Shown here in pieces: positions 1 through 7,580 of a DNA stretch of 18,626 nt. The translations under genes and the position numbers were made by a program. The DNA comes from Nitrospirota bacterium. Its GTDB lineage: Bacteria > Nitrospirota > UBA9217. The stretch covers positions 1 to 18,626 of the forward strand of contig JAAXXJ010000030.1 in the NCBI GenBank assembly GCA_013334545.1, given 5' to 3'. Each line of letters starts with the position of its first letter. The first letter of the stretch is position 1. The notes below the pieces were generated by a model. It worked only from the letters and a program-made list of their open reading frames with translations. It was not told the origin of the DNA and searched no databases.

Positions 1-384
1 AGCCGGCGCCGTGATCCCCCGGTAGTTCGCGACAGCCGCTTCGAGGGCTTCCCGGCCCATGACCGAGCAGTGCATCTTCTCGCGCGGAAGGCCGCCGAGA
101 TACGCCGCGATGTCGCGGTTCGAGATAGTGAGCGCCTCATCCAGCGTCTTTCCCTTGATGAGCTCCGTTAGCGCTGTTGAGCTGGCGATCGCCGATGCGC
201 AGCCGAAGGTCTGGAAGCGGGCGTCGAGGATCCGGTCCGTGGCCCGGTCGATCCTGAGGAAGAGTTTTAGGGCGTCGCCGCAGACCATGCTGCCCACCTC
301 GCCCACGGCGTCGGGATGCTCGATCTCGCCGACGTTCTTCGGGTGGAGAAAGAGCTCTTTGACCTTATCGGTATAGTCCCACAT
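1..384 (-). CDS. nifU: NifU/IscU-type Fe-S cluster scaffold protein (3' end outside window)
   Basis: Scaffold on which [2Fe-2S]/[4Fe-4S] clusters are assembled from iron and cysteine-desulfurase sulfur before transfer to apoproteins in the cytoplasm. The 128 visible codons cover the NifU N-terminal domain. The three cluster-ligand cysteines are at about residue 35 (VCGDALKL), 62 (FGCASAIASS) and 106 (HCSVMGREA), in the usual family contexts. The ATG at 384-382 follows a GGGG tract eight bases upstream. The frame is open to the window edge, so I cannot tell whether this is a short IscU-like protein or a longer NifU with extra domains. It lies 186 bp after dsrC with its own extended -10, so it may be partly independent of the sulfur operon. 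Its presence beside sulfur carriers fits a role as a sulfur consumer, but that link is inference. Confidence 0.9.
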   Translation of the reverse strand, partial: MWDYTDKVKELFLHPKNVGEIEHPDAVGEVGSMVCGDALKLFLRIDRATDRILDARFQTFGCASAIASSTALTELIKGKTLDEALTISNRDIAAYLGGLPREKMHCSVMGREALEAAVANYRGITAPA

Positions 385-420
385 CGTTCGTTCCCCGTGA
401 CCGCTGAAGCGTTATATTCT

Positions 421-436
421 TGCTGGAATTATATCA
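421..436 (-). promoter_or_regulatory. Extended -10 promoter for nifU
   Basis: On the minus strand, positions 436-428 read TGATATAAT, a consensus extended -10. The predicted start is near 421, giving a leader of about 37 nt before the nifU ATG. The -35 region at 17-bp spacing is poor, which extended -10 promoters tolerate. The rest of the 385-570 gap has only a 22-codon ORF of doubtful value. Confidence 0.45.
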
Positions 437-570
437 GGGACCACCTTTTCGTCCGGAGCCTGCGATAAAGGCCGTGACATCTTATGAATCGCCCTCCTAT
501 GCGTCAGCGTTGATTCACGGTCCTGCCCGCCGACGTGGCTTGCTTCCTCTGGTGCGCGTCCCGCACGGCG

Positions 571-906
571 CTATACGCATCCGGCAGGCGTCGGGAGGCC
601 GGCGATCTTGCAGGCCTGCTTTCCCGCACCGCTCGGGAACAGCTCATAGAGATATTTGGTGGTCGCTTTTTCCGGGCCGTACTTTTTGCTCAGCTCCTTC
701 AACAGGATCTTGATCATTGGCGCGATTTTAAAGCGCTCGTAATAGAAGCGGAGGAAGTCGATGACCTCCCAGTGCTGTTCAGAGAGGTTGATGCCGTCAG
801 CCGTCGCCAGATGCACAGCGACATCCCTGCTCCAGTCGTCCGGATCATTCAGATAACCACCCTCGCCCAGCGCGATCGTCCTGCCGTTCAGCGTGACCGA
901 GTCCAT
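571..906 (-). CDS. dsrC: DsrC-type sulfur carrier protein (DsrC/TusE family)
   Basis: DsrC proteins carry sulfur on a flexible C-terminal arm. With DsrAB sulfite reductase they form a trisulfide; TusE relays persulfide from TusBCD for tRNA thiolation. This 111-residue protein has the full DsrC tail, KQACKIAGLPTPAGCV, with Cys99 and the penultimate Cys110 eleven residues apart. TusE-like members used only for transfer often keep just the penultimate cysteine, so both being present favours redox or trisulfide chemistry. The ATG at 906 has a near-perfect ribosome site (AAGGAGG, 7-nt spacer), suggesting high expression. It is the last closely spaced gene of the operon, 44 bp after the hydrolase. 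No dsrAB pair is visible; the only sulfite reductase in the window is the TusA-fused one at the operon head. Confidence 0.93.
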   Translation of the reverse strand: MDSVTLNGRTIALGEGGYLNDPDDWSRDVAVHLATADGINLSEQHWEVIDFLRFYYERFKIAPMIKILLKELSKKYGPEKATTKYLYELFPSGAGKQACKIAGLPTPAGCV

Positions 907-950
907 GGCTAGGCCTCCTTTTTCCGAAAGTCTTCACCGTATCCCACGCG

Positions 951-1781
951 TCATGCGCTTCCAGCAGCCTGCGTGCAACCATCGCCGCTATACCAGAGGG
1001 CTCGGCTCCATTCCTCGATCCGCCGGAGCGTCGTCCGGAACAGCTCCTCTTCATGGAAGGCAAAGGAGTGGGGGGCGTCCGCTATGCTATGGAGCTCCTT
1101 GGGCTCGCCGGCGGCCCTGAACAGGTCCGCTGTCTGGCCGGGCAGGACCTTGGCATCGGCGGCACCTTGGATGAGGAGCACGGGACGGGGATTTATACTC
1201 TTAATATAGCGGGCGGGATCATGCCGGTCAAGGTCATGGAAAAAACCGGACTTGAGGAGGAATTGCTTGGAGTCGTTCCTGCATGCGATGGCGCCTCCCT
1301 GGCGCGCGGCGAGGATCGTTTCGCTGCCGAGGATCGCGGTGAAGACCGCTGTCAGGTCCGAGGCCGGGGCCCAGCAGACGACACCATGGACGCGCTCGTC
1401 GCCGGTAGCTGCGGCAAGGGCGATTGCGCCGCCCAAGCTGTAGCCGATGAGATAGACAGGTGATTCTTCCAGGCAGGGGATGGTGCGCGCGAATGTAATG
1501 GCACTCCCCAGGTCCTCGATCTCGCCGGTGACGGTCATGTCGGCGAACTCGCCCTCGCTGTCGCCGCTCCCGGCAAAGTCAAAGCGGAAAACGGCGAATC
1601 CCTGATCCCGCGCGCGGCGCGCGAACCTGACGAATAGACGGTTGTCGCTGACCTTGTCGTCCGTGAAGCCATGGGCCATGATAAGCAGCGGCGGCGTCGT
1701 TTCGCGGTGCGGAAAGTGAACGACCCCGGACAGGTTCTGGCCGCGGTTGTTCCTGAAGATGATGGGTTTTTCCTTGATCAT
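951..1781 (-). CDS. Alpha/beta hydrolase, serine aminopeptidase S33-like
   Basis: 276-residue cytoplasmic alpha/beta hydrolase with no signal peptide or membrane segment. The oxyanion-hole region is MAHGFTDDK near residue 36. The nucleophile elbow is GYSLGG (Ser about 115), followed by a likely catalytic Asp in GAADAKV and His in DAPHSF near the C-terminus, so the triad looks intact. The order and spacing match the S33/DUF1100-like hydrolases often annotated as serine aminopeptidases, whose substrates are mostly unknown. The ATG at 1781 is 55 bp after metW; the nearest AGGA is about 11 bases upstream. Its place inside a methionine/cysteine operon suggests a thioester or ester hydrolase linked to sulfur metabolites, but nothing in the sequence names the substrate. 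MetX, its operon neighbour, has the same fold but a quite different sequence. Confidence 0.85.
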   Translation of the reverse strand: MIKEKPIIFRNNRGQNLSGVVHFPHRETTPPLLIMAHGFTDDKVSDNRLFVRFARRARDQGFAVFRFDFAGSGDSEGEFADMTVTGEIEDLGSAITFARTIPCLEESPVYLIGYSLGGAIALAAATGDERVHGVVCWAPASDLTAVFTAILGSETILAARQGGAIACRNDSKQFLLKSGFFHDLDRHDPARYIKSINPRPVLLIQGAADAKVLPGQTADLFRAAGEPKELHSIADAPHSFAFHEEELFRTTLRRIEEWSRALWYSGDGCTQAAGSA

Positions 1782-1836
1782 GCCGGTTTCGTTCCTGGAC
1801 CCGCGCCGGTCGATGCGGGGATATCGACGGCTCTGC

Positions 1837-2457
1837 TCATGCGGCCCGGGCGTCCACCCGGGCGATTAGGAAGATGCCGGTCTCTCCGAGGAGGTTCGGT
1901 AGGACCCGCACGACCCGTTCGCGCCCCAGAGCGATGCTGTTCCGGATCGGGATACCCCGTTTCCGGCAGTAGCCGGTGAAGTCCGCAACGCTCAGGAAGT
2001 GGAGGTTCGGCGAGTCATACCATGAATAAGGCAGGGAGGGGGTGACCGGGGTCCGCCCGCGGAGGCAGATCTGGAGCCGCGACGGCCAAAAGGCGAAGTT
2101 CGGGAAAGCGACGATCACTTCCCGGCCCACGCGCAACGCTTCTCCCAGTGCGCGGTCAGGCTGCCGGACCTGTTGGAGGCTTTGGTCGAAGATCACGTAG
2201 TCGAAGGAGCGGTCTCCGTACTCTGACAAGCCGGTATCGATGTCCCCGTGGAACACGCTCAGTCCTTTGGCGACGCATTGGTAGATCGACTTTTCGTCCT
2301 GCTCGAGCCCCTGGGCGCGCACGCCTTTCTCCAGCACAAGATGCGACAGCAGGGTCCCGTCGCCGCAGCCGAGATCGAGCACGGAGGCGCCGGTGCGCAC
2401 CATGTCGACGATCTTTCGGTGCTCCAGCTTTACGCCGTCATATCTCGTCTTCGTCAA
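1837..2457 (-). CDS. metW: MetW, methyltransferase-fold partner of MetX
   Basis: MetW is a small class I SAM-methyltransferase-fold protein encoded next to metX and needed for full homoserine acetyltransferase activity in several proteobacteria. Motif I is VLDLGCGDGTLL near residues 26-37. The family-typical PNFAFWPSRLQICLRG and the LPYSWYDSPNLHFLS stretch are both present, and the 206-residue length is normal. The best start is TTG at 2457, with GGGAGAG five to six bases upstream; no ATG or GTG precedes the glycine loop at a usable place. The frame overlaps the end of metX by 20 bp, so translation is probably coupled, fitting a fixed MetX:MetW ratio. Confidence 0.92.
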   Translation of the reverse strand: MTKTRYDGVKLEHRKIVDMVRTGASVLDLGCGDGTLLSHLVLEKGVRAQGLEQDEKSIYQCVAKGLSVFHGDIDTGLSEYGDRSFDYVIFDQSLQQVRQPDRALGEALRVGREVIVAFPNFAFWPSRLQICLRGRTPVTPSLPYSWYDSPNLHFLSVADFTGYCRKRGIPIRNSIALGRERVVRVLPNLLGETGIFLIARVDARAA

Positions 2458-3607
2458 CCGCTCTCCCTTGGGACACGCTATCCAGGAAATGCCTGATCAG
2501 ATGGGTCTCCTCGTCCGTTTCGAGCAGGAACGCGTCATGCCCGTAGGTGGAGTCCACTTCACAGTAGGTCGCATCCAGCCCGGCGAGCTTGCAGGACTTC
2601 GCGATCTCCTGGGACTGGTAGGCCGGGTAGAGCCAGTCCGACTTGAAGGCCACGACCAGCGCCCGGGCGTCGACCTCCGACAACGCCTCCGCCAGCGGCC
2701 TGCCGCGTCCGGCGTCATAGAAGTCCATGGCCTTGGTGATATAGAGGTATGAATTGGCATCGAAGCGTTCCACGAAACTGTTGCCCCTGTGGTGGAGATA
2801 GCCTTCGACCTCGAAGTCCGCTGTGAACTTGAAGGGACGGCGGTCCTCCCGGAACCGCCTGCCGAACTTCACCTCCATGGACAGGTCGCTCATGTAGGTG
2901 ATGTGGCCGACCATCCGCGCCACGGCGAGGCCCCGGCCCGGGAGCGGGCCTCCGTAGTAATTTCCTTCCTTCCAGTTCGGATCGGCCATGATCGCCTGCC
3001 TGCCTACCTCGTGGAAGGCGATCTGCTGCGGCGAGTGGCGCGCCGCCGTGGCGATTGCGATGGCGCTCTGGACGCGGCCGGGCCGCGAGACCAGCCATTC
3101 GAGCGCCTGCATGCCGCCCATGGAGCCGCCGGCAACGGCAAGGAGACGCTTGATGTCCAGATGGTCCATCAGCCTTGCCTGGGCGCTCACCATATCGCCG
3201 ATGGTGATGACCGGAAAATCGAGGCCGTAGGGCCTGCTGGTCGCCGGATCGATCGACGACGGCCCGGTCGTGCCCTTGCATCCGCCGAGGACGTTCGAGC
3301 AGACGATGAAATACTTCTCCGTGTCGAAGGCCTTGCCCGGCCCGACCATGCTGTCCCACCAGCCGGGAGCCCCGGTCGCGCGGTCCTGGCCGGCAGCGTG
3401 CGCGTCGCCGGAAAGGGCGTGGCAGAGCAGGACAACGTTATTCCGCCCTGCATTCAGGCTGCCGTAGGTCTCGTAGGCGATGGTAACGGGCGACAGAACT
3501 TCGCCGCTCTCGAGCCTGAGGGTTTCGAACGTGAACGTCCGCGTCTCAGTCTCGCCGACTAAGCGACCGTTCCTCTGGATCGTACTGTTCGACACGACAA
3601 TGCTCAT
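2438..3607 (-). CDS. metX: Homoserine O-acetyltransferase MetX
   Basis: Acetylates L-homoserine with acetyl-CoA to give O-acetylhomoserine, the substrate of the MetY encoded just upstream. Alpha/beta-hydrolase acyltransferase of 389 residues (normal length). Visible motifs are LCHALSGDAH (62-70), GPSSIDP (115-121), the nucleophile elbow AGGSMGG with Ser162, Asp324 in FKSDWLYP, and His357 in TYGHDAF. I chose the ATG at 3607 because AGGA lies seven bases upstream; an in-frame GTG at 3628 adds seven residues but has a poorer context. Acetyl versus succinyl specificity cannot be proved from sequence here, but the MetX fold and the pairing with MetY and MetW favour acetyl. The gene starts 39 bp after metY and overlaps metW. 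Confidence 0.95.
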   Translation of the reverse strand: MSIVVSNSTIQRNGRLVGETETRTFTFETLRLESGEVLSPVTIAYETYGSLNAGRNNVVLLCHALSGDAHAAGQDRATGAPGWWDSMVGPGKAFDTEKYFIVCSNVLGGCKGTTGPSSIDPATSRPYGLDFPVITIGDMVSAQARLMDHLDIKRLLAVAGGSMGGMQALEWLVSRPGRVQSAIAIATAARHSPQQIAFHEVGRQAIMADPNWKEGNYYGGPLPGRGLAVARMVGHITYMSDLSMEVKFGRRFREDRRPFKFTADFEVEGYLHHRGNSFVERFDANSYLYITKAMDFYDAGRGRPLAEALSEVDARALVVAFKSDWLYPAYQSQEIAKSCKLAGLDATYCEVDSTYGHDAFLLETDEETHLIRHFLDSVSQGRAVDEDEI

Positions 3608-3646
3608 GGGATAGTCCTGTTGTTCCACGCGAGTTCCCGCGTGGTG

Positions 3647-4963
3647 CTATGCCGCGGCCCGGGCGGCGGAACTCGCCTGCTGCAGCGCCTGATCGATGTC
3701 CTCGGTGATGTCCCGGACGTCTTCGATGCCCACGGCCAACCGGATGTAGTCCTCAGTCACGCCGGTCGCGCGCTGCTCTTCCGGCTTGAGCTGCTGATGC
3801 GTGGTGGAGGCCGGATGTATCACGAGCGATTTCACGTCGCCGATGTTGGCCAGGTGCGACAGGAGTTTCACCGAGTTGATGAACTTCTTGCCCGCATCGA
3901 GCCCGCCCTTGATGCCGAAGCCCACGATGGGGCCGAAGCCGTCGCGGAGGTATTTCTTCGCGAGGCCGTGGGCCGGGTGTTCCGAAAGACCGGGATAGTT
4001 GACCCAGCTGACCTGGGGATGCTTTTGCAGAAAGCGGGCCACAGCGAGGGCGTTCGAGGAATGCTTGCGCACCCTGAGCGGCAGGGTCTCGAGCCCCTGG
4101 AGAAAGAGAAAGGAATTGAAAGGGCTCAATGCGGCACCCAAGTCGCGCTGGAGCTGTACGCGCACCTTGATGATGAAGGCGATGTTGCCGAGACCGGGGA
4201 AGTTGCCGAAGACGTCCCAGTATTTCAGCCCGTGGTAGCTCGGGTCGGGCTCGGTGAACTCGGGGAACTTGCCGTTACCCCAGTTGAACTTGCCGGAGTC
4301 CACGATCACGCCGCCGATGGAGGTGCCGTGGCCGCCGATGTACTTGGTCGCCGACAAGGTGAGGATGTCTGCGCCATAGTCGATGGGCCGGACAAGCCCG
4401 ACGCCCACGGTGTTGTCCACGATGAAGGGGATGTCCGCGTCATGGGCGATCTTCGCGATGGCCTCGAAATCGGGGATATCGAGCTTCGGGTTCCCGATGG
4501 TCTCTGCGTAGATGGCGCGGGTCCTCGGCGTGATCGCCTTCCTGAACTCCTCGGGCTTCGAGGACTCCACGAACTTCGTGCTCCGCCCCAGCTTGGGGAA
4601 GGTGTAGTGGAGCTGCTGGTAGGTCCCGCCGTAGAGGTTGTTCGCCGCGACGATCTCGTCGCCCACCTGCGTGATGGCCAGGAGCGCGAAGGTCTGGGCC
4701 GCCTGGCCCGATGCGACGCCGAGGGCGCCGACGCCGCCTTCCAGCGCCGCGATCCTGCGCTCGAACACGTCGTTCGTGGGGTTCATGAGGCGCGTGTAGA
4801 TGTTCCCGAACTCCTTGAGCGCGAAGAGATTGGCCGCGTGGTCCGTGTCCTTGAACACGTACGAACTGGTCTGGTAGATGGGCACGGCGCGGGCGCCGGT
4901 TGCCGGGTCCGGGCTCTCCTGGCCCGCATGGATCGCGAGGGTATCGAATCTTCGTTCTGACAT
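3647..4963 (-). CDS. metY: O-acetylhomoserine sulfhydrylase MetY (PLP enzyme)
   Basis: Cys/Met-metabolism PLP enzyme that joins O-acetylhomoserine and a sulfur donor (sulfide, or protein-bound thiocarboxylate/persulfide in some branches) to give homocysteine. The 438-residue length is typical of MetY and longer than cystathionine gamma-synthase. SATKYIGGHGTSIGG holds the Schiff-base Lys207; IVDNT with Asp183 binds the pyridine nitrogen; YTRLMNPTNDVFERR (56-70) and VASGQAA (83-89) bind phosphate. The ATG at 4963 has AGGAGG six bases upstream. It lies between cysK (72 bp away) and metX (39 bp), a direct-sulfhydrylation arrangement. Some MetY relatives take sulfur from carrier proteins, which is relevant here because TusA and DsrC share the operon. 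Confidence 0.95.
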   Translation of the reverse strand: MSERRFDTLAIHAGQESPDPATGARAVPIYQTSSYVFKDTDHAANLFALKEFGNIYTRLMNPTNDVFERRIAALEGGVGALGVASGQAAQTFALLAITQVGDEIVAANNLYGGTYQQLHYTFPKLGRSTKFVESSKPEEFRKAITPRTRAIYAETIGNPKLDIPDFEAIAKIAHDADIPFIVDNTVGVGLVRPIDYGADILTLSATKYIGGHGTSIGGVIVDSGKFNWGNGKFPEFTEPDPSYHGLKYWDVFGNFPGLGNIAFIIKVRVQLQRDLGAALSPFNSFLFLQGLETLPLRVRKHSSNALAVARFLQKHPQVSWVNYPGLSEHPAHGLAKKYLRDGFGPIVGFGIKGGLDAGKKFINSVKLLSHLANIGDVKSLVIHPASTTHQQLKPEEQRATGVTEDYIRLAVGIEDVRDITEDIDQALQQASSAARAAA

Positions 4964-5035
4964 GGTTTCCTCCTGGATTTATTATTTCAACGCACGGTCA
5001 TTGCCCGCGGTTCGTCACATTTTCTTTTCCGTTCG

Positions 5036-5971
5036 TTACTTCAGATATTCCTGGAACAGCCACGTCGAGAGATACCGTTCGCCTGTGTCGGGCAGGACCA
5101 CGACGATGAGCTTGCCCGCGTTCTCCGGCCGCTTCGCAACCTCCACCGCAGCCCACATCGCCCCGCCGCAGGAGATCCCCACGAAGATGCCCTCCTCGCG
5201 GCAGAGCCGTCGCGCCATCTCGCCGGAATCCTCAGCGTTCACGAGGATGACTTCGTCCAGCAGCTCCTTACGCAGGACCTTCGGCACGAACCCGGGGCCC
5301 CATCCCTGGATCTTGTGCGGTCCGGGGCTTCCCCCGCTGATCACCGGTGACTCCTTTGGCTCCGCGGCGATCACCTGCAGGCCGGGCCGGCGCGGCTTTA
5401 GGACCTCGGCGCATCCCGTCACGGTCCCGCCGGTCCCGGTGCCGCAGACGAGGATGTCGATCTTCCCATCCGTGTCCCGCCAGATCTCCTCGGCAGTCGT
5501 CGCCCGGTGGATCGCCGGGTTTGCGGGATTCTCGAACTGCTGCAGGAGCAGGTACCGTCCGTCCGCCGCAGCCATCTCGTAGGCGCGCTTGATGGCCCCC
5601 TTCATGCCCTCGGAGCCTGGTGTGAGCACCAGTTCGGCGCCGAGGACCCGGAGGACCTGCCGCCGCTCCACGCTCATCGTCTCGGGCATGGTTAGGGTGA
5701 GCTTGTAGCCTTTTGCCGCAGCGGCGAAGGCGAGGGCGATCCCCGTGTTGCCGCTCGTCGGCTCGAGCAGGATGGTGTCGGGCCAGATCTTGTGCTCCCG
5801 TTCGGCCGCCTCGATCATCGAGACGCCGATCCGGTCCTTCACCGACGAGCAGGGATTGAAACTCTCGAGCTTCGCCACCACCTGCGCCGGGAGGCCCTGG
5901 GTGATACGGTTGATCCGGACCAGCGGCGTGTTCCCGATCGTCCTCGTGATGTCGTCGTGGATCTTCGCCAT
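5036..5971 (-). CDS. cysK: Cysteine synthase (O-acetylserine sulfhydrylase)
   Basis: PLP fold-type II enzyme making cysteine and acetate from O-acetylserine and sulfide. The 311-residue protein has the PLP lysine in NPCSSVKDRIG (Lys45), the TSGNTG substrate loop (72-77), the GTGTGG phosphate-binding loop (177-182), GPHKIQGWGPGFVP (217-230) and PDTGERYLST (294-303), all diagnostic for CysK/CysM. The GISCGG segment near 265-270 replaces the more common GISSGA, a mild variation. The ATG at 5971 has GAGAGGAA just upstream and the gene begins only 12 bp after the Usp-like gene, so they are co-transcribed. No serine acetyltransferase (cysE) is visible. CysM or cystathionine beta-synthase are alternatives, but the motifs favour CysK. 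Confidence 0.95.
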   Translation of the reverse strand: MAKIHDDITRTIGNTPLVRINRITQGLPAQVVAKLESFNPCSSVKDRIGVSMIEAAEREHKIWPDTILLEPTSGNTGIALAFAAAAKGYKLTLTMPETMSVERRQVLRVLGAELVLTPGSEGMKGAIKRAYEMAAADGRYLLLQQFENPANPAIHRATTAEEIWRDTDGKIDILVCGTGTGGTVTGCAEVLKPRRPGLQVIAAEPKESPVISGGSPGPHKIQGWGPGFVPKVLRKELLDEVILVNAEDSGEMARRLCREEGIFVGISCGGAMWAAVEVAKRPENAGKLIVVVLPDTGERYLSTWLFQEYLK

Positions 5972-5983
5972 GTTCCTCTCTCC

Positions 5984-6364
5984 TTATTGAATAGCCGTCT
6001 GCAGATCCTCTGCCGATACGATGTCAACGAGGCAGCAGGCCGAGCAGAACAGCGCGTCGAAGGCGGGTGGGGCCACGATGAGGTCGATCTGTGCGTTGGC
6101 TGCATACGTCAGGATGTCATGGTGGTCAGTGATGGTCATGAAGACCGCGTTTGCCGGGACCCCGCAACCATGGTCCTGGATCGACGCGCGGACAGAGTCA
6201 AAGCACTGCAACGAGTCCTGCAGCGCCTGTTCGGATCCGCGCTTCCGGCGTTGATACACGTGCACGACGGTCAGCTTGCCGCGCGTCTCGAGGGCTTTCC
6301 CGATTCCATAGGTAAGCGCCGACTGCGAGTCTGGCGAGCCATCACTAGCGACTAATATATTCAT
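5984..6364 (-). CDS. Small Usp-like protein with Cys-rich C-terminus
   Basis: 126 residues from the ATG at 6364, which has GGAGAGG just upstream; a start at 6391 would add nine residues without a good ribosome site. The N-terminus MNILVASDGSPDSQSAL, the LTVVHVY strand (31-37) and IDLIVAPP (93-100) match the universal stress protein (HUP) fold. The usual C-terminal nucleotide loop G-x2-G-x9-G(S/T) is missing. In its place is FDALFCSACCLVDIVSAEDL, with Cys107, Cys110 and Cys111, plus Cys54 and Cys67. This is therefore probably a non-ATP-binding relative in which cysteines may have been recruited. It sits between the sulfite reductase (37 bp) and cysK (12 bp), so it belongs to the sulfur operon. 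A sulfur- or metal-handling or redox-sensing role is inference only. Confidence 0.75.
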   Translation of the reverse strand: MNILVASDGSPDSQSALTYGIGKALETRGKLTVVHVYQRRKRGSEQALQDSLQCFDSVRASIQDHGCGVPANAVFMTITDHHDILTYAANAQIDLIVAPPAFDALFCSACCLVDIVSAEDLQTAIQ

Positions 6365-6401
6365 GGTCCTCTCCGTATTTTCACTTCCCATTCCCGGTAA
6401 A

Positions 6402-7550
6402 TCATCGCCGCTTTTCTACGAGCACCCGGAAGTGGCCGTTCTCCGGTTCCACATTCAGGACCCGGTGCCCTTCATCCTTCAGGCTCCTGCTCACGTTGAC
6501 GATCGGTTCGCCGTCGTCGAGCAGGATTTCGAGCTGCTCGCCGGCCTTGAGCTTCTCGATGGCGAGCTTGGACCGCACGAAGTTCATGGGGCAGCAGACG
6601 CCGAGGAGGTCGAGGAGCGTGCTGTCCTTGGCGGCAGGCACCGGTGCCGCGGGCTCCGCGCCGCCGGCGTCCTTCGCCTCTGCAAAGATCTCGGCGAAGG
6701 CCTTGTCAACGCCGATGCGGTCCAGCGTGTGGCCGAAGCGCTCCTTCTTGTTTCCATGGGCGAGATAGAAACGGAAAGCGCTCTCGATATACCTGAGCAG
6801 CTCTTTTTTAGTTTCGATGAGCACCTTCGCGCGCGTGCCGAGCCGGGGTCTCTTACCCAGCGTGCCTCCGAGGAACAGCGTGTATCCGGTCTTCTTCGCG
6901 GTCCAGGCTGAGGTCGAGCAGTTCTTGATGCAGAGGCCGCAGTAGATACACTTCTTCTCGTCCAGGACGAACGTCGAGTCCTTCTCCTCGATGGCATTGA
7001 CCGGGCAGATGGTGACGCAGAGCCGGCAGGAGATGCAGGCCTCCCGGTCCCATCCGGGCAGGACGCCGCCCATGACGCCGACGTCGTTCTCGATGGGCTT
7101 GGAGCAGCTGTTCGGGCAGCCCGAGACGCCGATCTTGAACTTGTGCGGTGCCGGCTGGCGGAAGTAGGCGCTGTCTAGCTCCGCGGCCAGTTCCTTGGTC
7201 TCCATGATCGCCGAGGTGCAGACCGCCGTGCCGGGACAGGCCACGATGCCGCGGCCCCGGGGGCCGCATACGCCGAGCACGATGCCATTCTCCTCGAGCT
7301 CAGTGCGCGCTGCCTCGAGATCATCGACATGGACGAATGGGATCTCCACTGCCTGGCGCGTGGTGAGATGGACCTCGCCCCTGCCGTACTTCTGCGATAC
7401 GCGGGTAATGACACCCAGCTCTTCGGCGTTCAAGTCGCCGCCCACAGTCCTGAGCCTGATGAGGAAGGTGTCCTTCTGATTTTGCGCGATGATCCCAACG
7501 CGCTTGAGCTCGTCGAGGTTGGCCTTTTTTTCCGTTGCCAGTTCTCCCAT
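6402..7550 (-). CDS. Siroheme sulfite reductase (AsrC/Dsr-like) fused to 2[4Fe-4S] ferredoxin and TusA domain
   Basis: Predicted six-electron reduction of sulfite in the cytoplasm. Residues about 20-95 form one sulfite/nitrite reductase ferredoxin-like half-domain (HLTTRQAVEIP). Cys105 and Cys111 (C-x5-C), then Cys145 and Cys149 (GCPNSCS) ligate the siroheme-coupled cluster. A dicluster ferredoxin follows: Cys172/175/178/182 and Cys201/204/207/211. LGGTLGKRPRLG near 228-238 matches the AsrC/DsrAB layout. After an Ala/Pro-rich linker (about 292-308), residues 311-382 form a TusA-like domain with its active-site cysteine in GVCCPMN (Cys320). AsrC is about 337 residues without TusA. No asrA/asrB electron partner is visible. 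First gene of the operon, behind a sigma-54 promoter; GGGAGA lies six bases before the ATG. Nitrite reduction is an alternative, but the neighbours argue for sulfite. Confidence 0.9.
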   Translation of the reverse strand: MGELATEKKANLDELKRVGIIAQNQKDTFLIRLRTVGGDLNAEELGVITRVSQKYGRGEVHLTTRQAVEIPFVHVDDLEAARTELEENGIVLGVCGPRGRGIVACPGTAVCTSAIMETKELAAELDSAYFRQPAPHKFKIGVSGCPNSCSKPIENDVGVMGGVLPGWDREACISCRLCVTICPVNAIEEKDSTFVLDEKKCIYCGLCIKNCSTSAWTAKKTGYTLFLGGTLGKRPRLGTRAKVLIETKKELLRYIESAFRFYLAHGNKKERFGHTLDRIGVDKAFAEIFAEAKDAGGAEPAAPVPAAKDSTLLDLLGVCCPMNFVRSKLAIEKLKAGEQLEILLDDGEPIVNVSRSLKDEGHRVLNVEPENGHFRVLVEKRR

Positions 7551-7580
7551 AGCCTATCTCCCGGTGTGTGTGATTAATCA

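Noticed and set aside
412..480. 22-codon minus-strand ORF (starts MSRPLSQAPD) between dsrC and nifU
   Set aside because: GGAGGG lies 11 bases upstream, but the ORF runs through the extended -10 of nifU and has no recognisable features; too weak to call.
3620..4960. 446-codon plus-strand open frame opposite metY
   Set aside because: It mirrors the high-GC metY codon pattern; metY has all PLP-enzyme motifs and a strong ribosome site, and the antisense product resembles no family.
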